5,530 bases of DNA, from contig JAJZLZ010000013.1 in assembly GCA_021850375.1 (NCBI GenBank), positions 1 through 5,530 on the forward strand. Reading direction: 5' to 3'. Below the pieces are notes generated by a model. It saw only the letters and a program-made list of their open reading frames with translations, had not been told where the DNA came from and ran no database searches. Position numbers and translations under genes: made by a program. Positions 3,956 through 5,530 of the stretch are shown here, piece by piece (within the stretch, counting starts at the first letter, position 1; every line of letters starts with the position of its first letter). The DNA is from Microcaldota archaeon (GTDB lineage: Archaea > Micrarchaeota > Micrarchaeia > Micrarchaeales > Micrarchaeaceae).

Positions 3956-4648
3956 ATGCATCGCCTCATATGGTGGAATTAGATAATCAAGAACGCTTTT
4001 CTTTGCAAGGGGGGATGCCACCCTAACGCGAGCAGACATTAACATGGGGACATCAACTATGCTATCTCCAATTACGGTACAATCGCCAATTTTTATGTTT
4101 AGTCTGTCAAGAGCGCTCTTTACGAGTTCAAGCTTTGATTCGCCATTTGCCATTATTATCTCTATTCCGCTTAGGCGGCCATTACCATCGAATATATCTA
4201 AATTTGATAACACTTCAGTGAAACCAAATAGAGATTTTGCGCTTTGGGCTGCAGTGGAACCGGATTGGGTAGCCAGTATCTTAGGTGTTTTTGCATTGCA
4301 AATAAGTTCAGCAACATTAGGTATTGATCTACGCAGCATATGCATTTGGGAAAAGCGTTCCATTAAGGCCGCATCCCCTATACGGTTTTCAATTAACGTT
4401 TCATAAAACATTTTAAGGCCTTCTATGTCCTTTGTGTCCTCGCTTCCTTTTCTAAGCATCATTACTATCTTAAGCGCGCCGTTTAATCCCCTAAATGCAC
4501 GGGCATAGTTGCCGTCTACTAAGTCTTTTTTTATATAGCCAATGCCTATACTCTCAGATACCCTGCCTTTACATAATGTATTGTCCAAATCGGAGATTAT
4601 ACATTTGGTTTTGCTCACACTATCGTTTATAGCATCAAATCTGCCCAT
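3260..4648 (-). CDS. HAD-family phosphatase fused to a DUF218 (YdcF/SanA-like) domain
   Basis: The 462-residue protein has two domains. Residues 1 to about 225 are a SerB-like HAD phosphohydrolase: nucleophile motif D20-L-D-N-T, a helical cap around 40-115, motif II T127/S129 (ILATQSGS), motif III K172, and motif IV G194-D-S-I-V-D199. All catalytic positions are present. Residues from about 232 match DUF218: MKKVLVILGKG, LVMSGR, E290-A, EEASFDTLGN (311-320) and TANFHVQRA (341-349). DUF218 proteins are linked to envelope functions in bacteria, and E. coli YdcF binds S-adenosylmethionine; the reaction is not settled. The last 90 residues are unassigned. No signal peptide or membrane segment is seen, so it is probably cytosolic. 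The start is supported by GATGTGAT ending 3 nt before the ATG, and the stop is TGA. The substrate is unknown. The gene follows trm1 by 48 bp. Confidence 0.87.
   Translation of the reverse strand: MGRFDAINDSVSKTKCIISDLDNTLCKGRVSESIGIGYIKKDLVDGNYARAFRGLNGALKIVMMLRKGSEDTKDIEGLKMFYETLIENRIGDAALMERFSQMHMLRRSIPNVAELICNAKTPKILATQSGSTAAQSAKSLFGFTEVLSNLDIFDGNGRLSGIEIIMANGESKLELVKSALDRLNIKIGDCTVIGDSIVDVPMLMSARVRVASPLAKKSVLDYLIPPYEAMHMKKVLVILGKGILRDGTLTKYAKNSVEEGVKLFKSKDFDILVMSGRWSYSLKYTPEKTEALAMKEYAIQLGVFEGKIIMEEASFDTLGNAYYVQKLLEHMGDVNFMAVVTANFHVQRAQYIFEKIFGNTLKINFVPIDIEVDLARSKEMIKFEHNALKTTVRIFKNIDNADCKKIHFVFEHTLPLYAKDLSLVPKYLWDAYEKKGVSRDFIEKFREDIKKPHTFAKNIDAI
3960..3967 (-). promoter_or_regulatory. 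Internal Shine-Dalgarno-like GAGGCGAT at the domain junction
   Basis: It matches 7 of 8 bases of GAGGTGAT and is better than the motifs in front of the annotated starts in this window. It lies precisely between the HAD and DUF218 domains. Confidence 0.45.
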
Positions 4649-4651
4649 CTT

Positions 4652-4659
4652 ATCACATC
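4652..4659 (-). promoter_or_regulatory. Ribosome binding site of the HAD-DUF218 gene
   Basis: GATGTGAT lies 3 nt before the ATG. Its GTGAT core matches the archaeal anti-Shine-Dalgarno and fixes the start at 4648. Confidence 0.55.
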
Positions 4660-4679
4660 AAGATTATTTTAGATTATGC

Positions 4680-4694
4680 AAATATAAGCTTTGC
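4680..4694 (-). promoter_or_regulatory. Candidate BRE/TATA of the HAD-DUF218 gene
   Basis: The - strand reads GCAAAGCTTATATTT: an A-rich BRE-like stretch, then TTATATTT. It lies in the 48-bp gap after trm1. A start about 25 bp downstream leaves a leader of about 10 nt, enough to include most of the GTGAT motif. Confidence 0.45.
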
Positions 4695-4696
4695 GC

Positions 4697-5530
4697 CTAA
4701 TTTTTATTCTTTATGCATTCCTTTGCTGCATATAAAACATCATCATATGACCCAAGAGTCTTTATTGAGGATTTATACATGCTGGCCTGCGTGCTCTTAA
4801 GGCCCAACTCGTCAGTCAAAAAGCTTGCGAGCCTATTTGGGCTGATCGAGCCAAATTTTAGCCTTTTTGTTATTTCGGGTATGTGATAATAGAAAGGAGT
4901 ATCCAGCTCGCCATTTACAATTGATATGATACTCCTTGACTCGCTTGCAAAATTGTCCCCAGATAGCTTTTCTGCAAGATTTGATATAAGATTTGCATCC
5001 TTCATGCTTCCAAGCCACATCGGGCCATACGAATTCATGGGCCGTGCGCATTTTGCGCATTCAATTTGCGAAGGTAAATAGTCCTTCTCGATCTCCCAGT
5101 ATCCGCAAAAGCTGCAGTTGTGCAGATAGCCGCTGCTAGATATCGAGTCCATTGCCCTCTGCGCCCCATGCCTGAGCTTTAGAAATACCCGTATGTAGTG
5201 CATGTGCACAATAGCAAGCTCGACATCTATACCCATATTAAACTGGGCAGCATTTCTGAGAATGTAATTTATCATTATTCTAACCGATGCCTCATGGCAT
5301 AGATTATTGTGTATGGGCTTTGAATTATACAGACGAAGACATGCCTTTTTATGCGCTCCGCATAATACCGCAGTATCAGTAGCCGTAACCATCAGCCTTG
5401 TAGAATCATGCGAGATCTTCATGAGGTCATAGATGTATGGAGTTATACCGCCGAAAGGGTCCAAAGCTATGATGTCAAACGTTAAGTGCTCGGCGGGGTT
5501 TGCAAAGCGGTGCGGAGCAGTATTTTTCAG
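4697..5530 (-). CDS. trm1: tRNA (guanine(26)-N2)-dimethyltransferase Trm1, 5' part outside the window
   Basis: Trm1 uses S-adenosylmethionine to make N2,N2-dimethylguanosine at G26 of tRNAs. The visible 277 residues are the C-terminal part. The frame is open to the right edge, and the TTG at 5462-5464 is only a Leu codon inside FDIIALDPFGG. Diagnostic segments in order are the catalytic LDPFG loop, TATDTAVLCGAHKKACLRLY, CHEASVRIMINYILRNAA, the HMHYIRVFLKLRHGAQRA strand, a zinc-finger-like CSFC ... CAKC pair (visible residues 139-161), GPMWLG, and a C-terminal winged-helix-like region ending ASMYKSSIKT. The family usually has an SRTHF-type motif in that last segment, which is changed here (TQASMYKSS). 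The enzyme is typical of archaea and eukaryotes. A likely substrate, tRNA-Thr with G26, lies about 2.4 kb away. The gene ends with TAG, and the HAD-DUF218 gene follows. Confidence 0.93.
   Translation of the reverse strand: MKNTAPHRFANPAEHLTFDIIALDPFGGITPYIYDLMKISHDSTRLMVTATDTAVLCGAHKKACLRLYNSKPIHNNLCHEASVRIMINYILRNAAQFNMGIDVELAIVHMHYIRVFLKLRHGAQRAMDSISSSGYLHNCSFCGYWEIEKDYLPSQIECAKCARPMNSYGPMWLGSMKDANLISNLAEKLSGDNFASESRSIISIVNGELDTPFYYHIPEITKRLKFGSISPNRLASFLTDELGLKSTQASMYKSSIKTLGSYDDVLYAAKECIKNKN

Noticed and set aside
4044..4406. 120-residue + strand ORF
   Set aside because: It is antisense to the HAD catalytic domain, which has clear family motifs on the other strand.
4833..5060. 75-residue - strand ORF within trm1
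   Set aside because: It is an alternative frame of trm1 without its own start signals or recognisable motifs.

Overview
The window looks archaeal. It carries the C-terminal part of an archaeal/eukaryotic-type Trm1 tRNA dimethyltransferase and a tRNA-Thr(GGU) gene. The tRNA has a 35-nt intron at the canonical 37/38 position that folds like a bulge-helix-bulge substrate, and it has the archaeal tRNA-Thr identity features (G1-C72, C2-G71, U73). TATA-like boxes lie about 25-30 bp ahead of several genes, and G(T)GAT-type Shine-Dalgarno sequences stand close to the starts. Most of the DNA is A+T-rich. The tight packing and mixed gene content would suit a small-genome (for example DPANN-type) archaeon, but the lineage is a guess.

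Layout, left to right. (1) 1-950, + strand: a broken RsgA-type ribosome-assembly GTPase, cut by the left edge, with a nonsense codon, a frameshift, a stop inside the P-loop and a lost zinc ligand. (2) 924-1403, - strand: a Nudix hydrolase that overlaps the end of the rsgA remnant tail to tail. (3) 1432-2108, - strand: two reading frames that read best as one roughly 225-residue protein split by a single-base frameshift; the C-terminal half has four cysteines. (4) 2109-2221: a promoter candidate, a perfect 12-bp tandem repeat and a hairpin-forming inverted repeat. (5) 2222-2328, - strand: intron-containing tRNA-Thr, whose TATA box overlaps the stop codon of the next gene. (6) 2356-2826, - strand: a GNAT acetyltransferase, richer in G+C than its surroundings, with an operator-like dyad at its expected transcription start. 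(7) 2827-3259: an A+T-rich gap with no gene I can support but with several repeats. (8) 3260-4648, - strand: a HAD phosphatase domain fused to a DUF218 (YdcF/SanA-type) domain. A good internal ribosome binding site lies exactly at the domain junction. (9) 4697-5530, - strand: trm1, running off the right edge.

Every intact gene is on the - strand. The only + strand gene is the decayed rsgA. Trm1 and the tRNA form a functional pair in principle, because the tRNA-Thr has G26, the base Trm1 methylates. I see no coherent multi-gene defence, mobile or biosynthetic system. The most interesting items are the HAD-DUF218 fusion with its possible internal start, the multiply inactivated rsgA, and the compact GNAT/tRNA regulatory arrangement.
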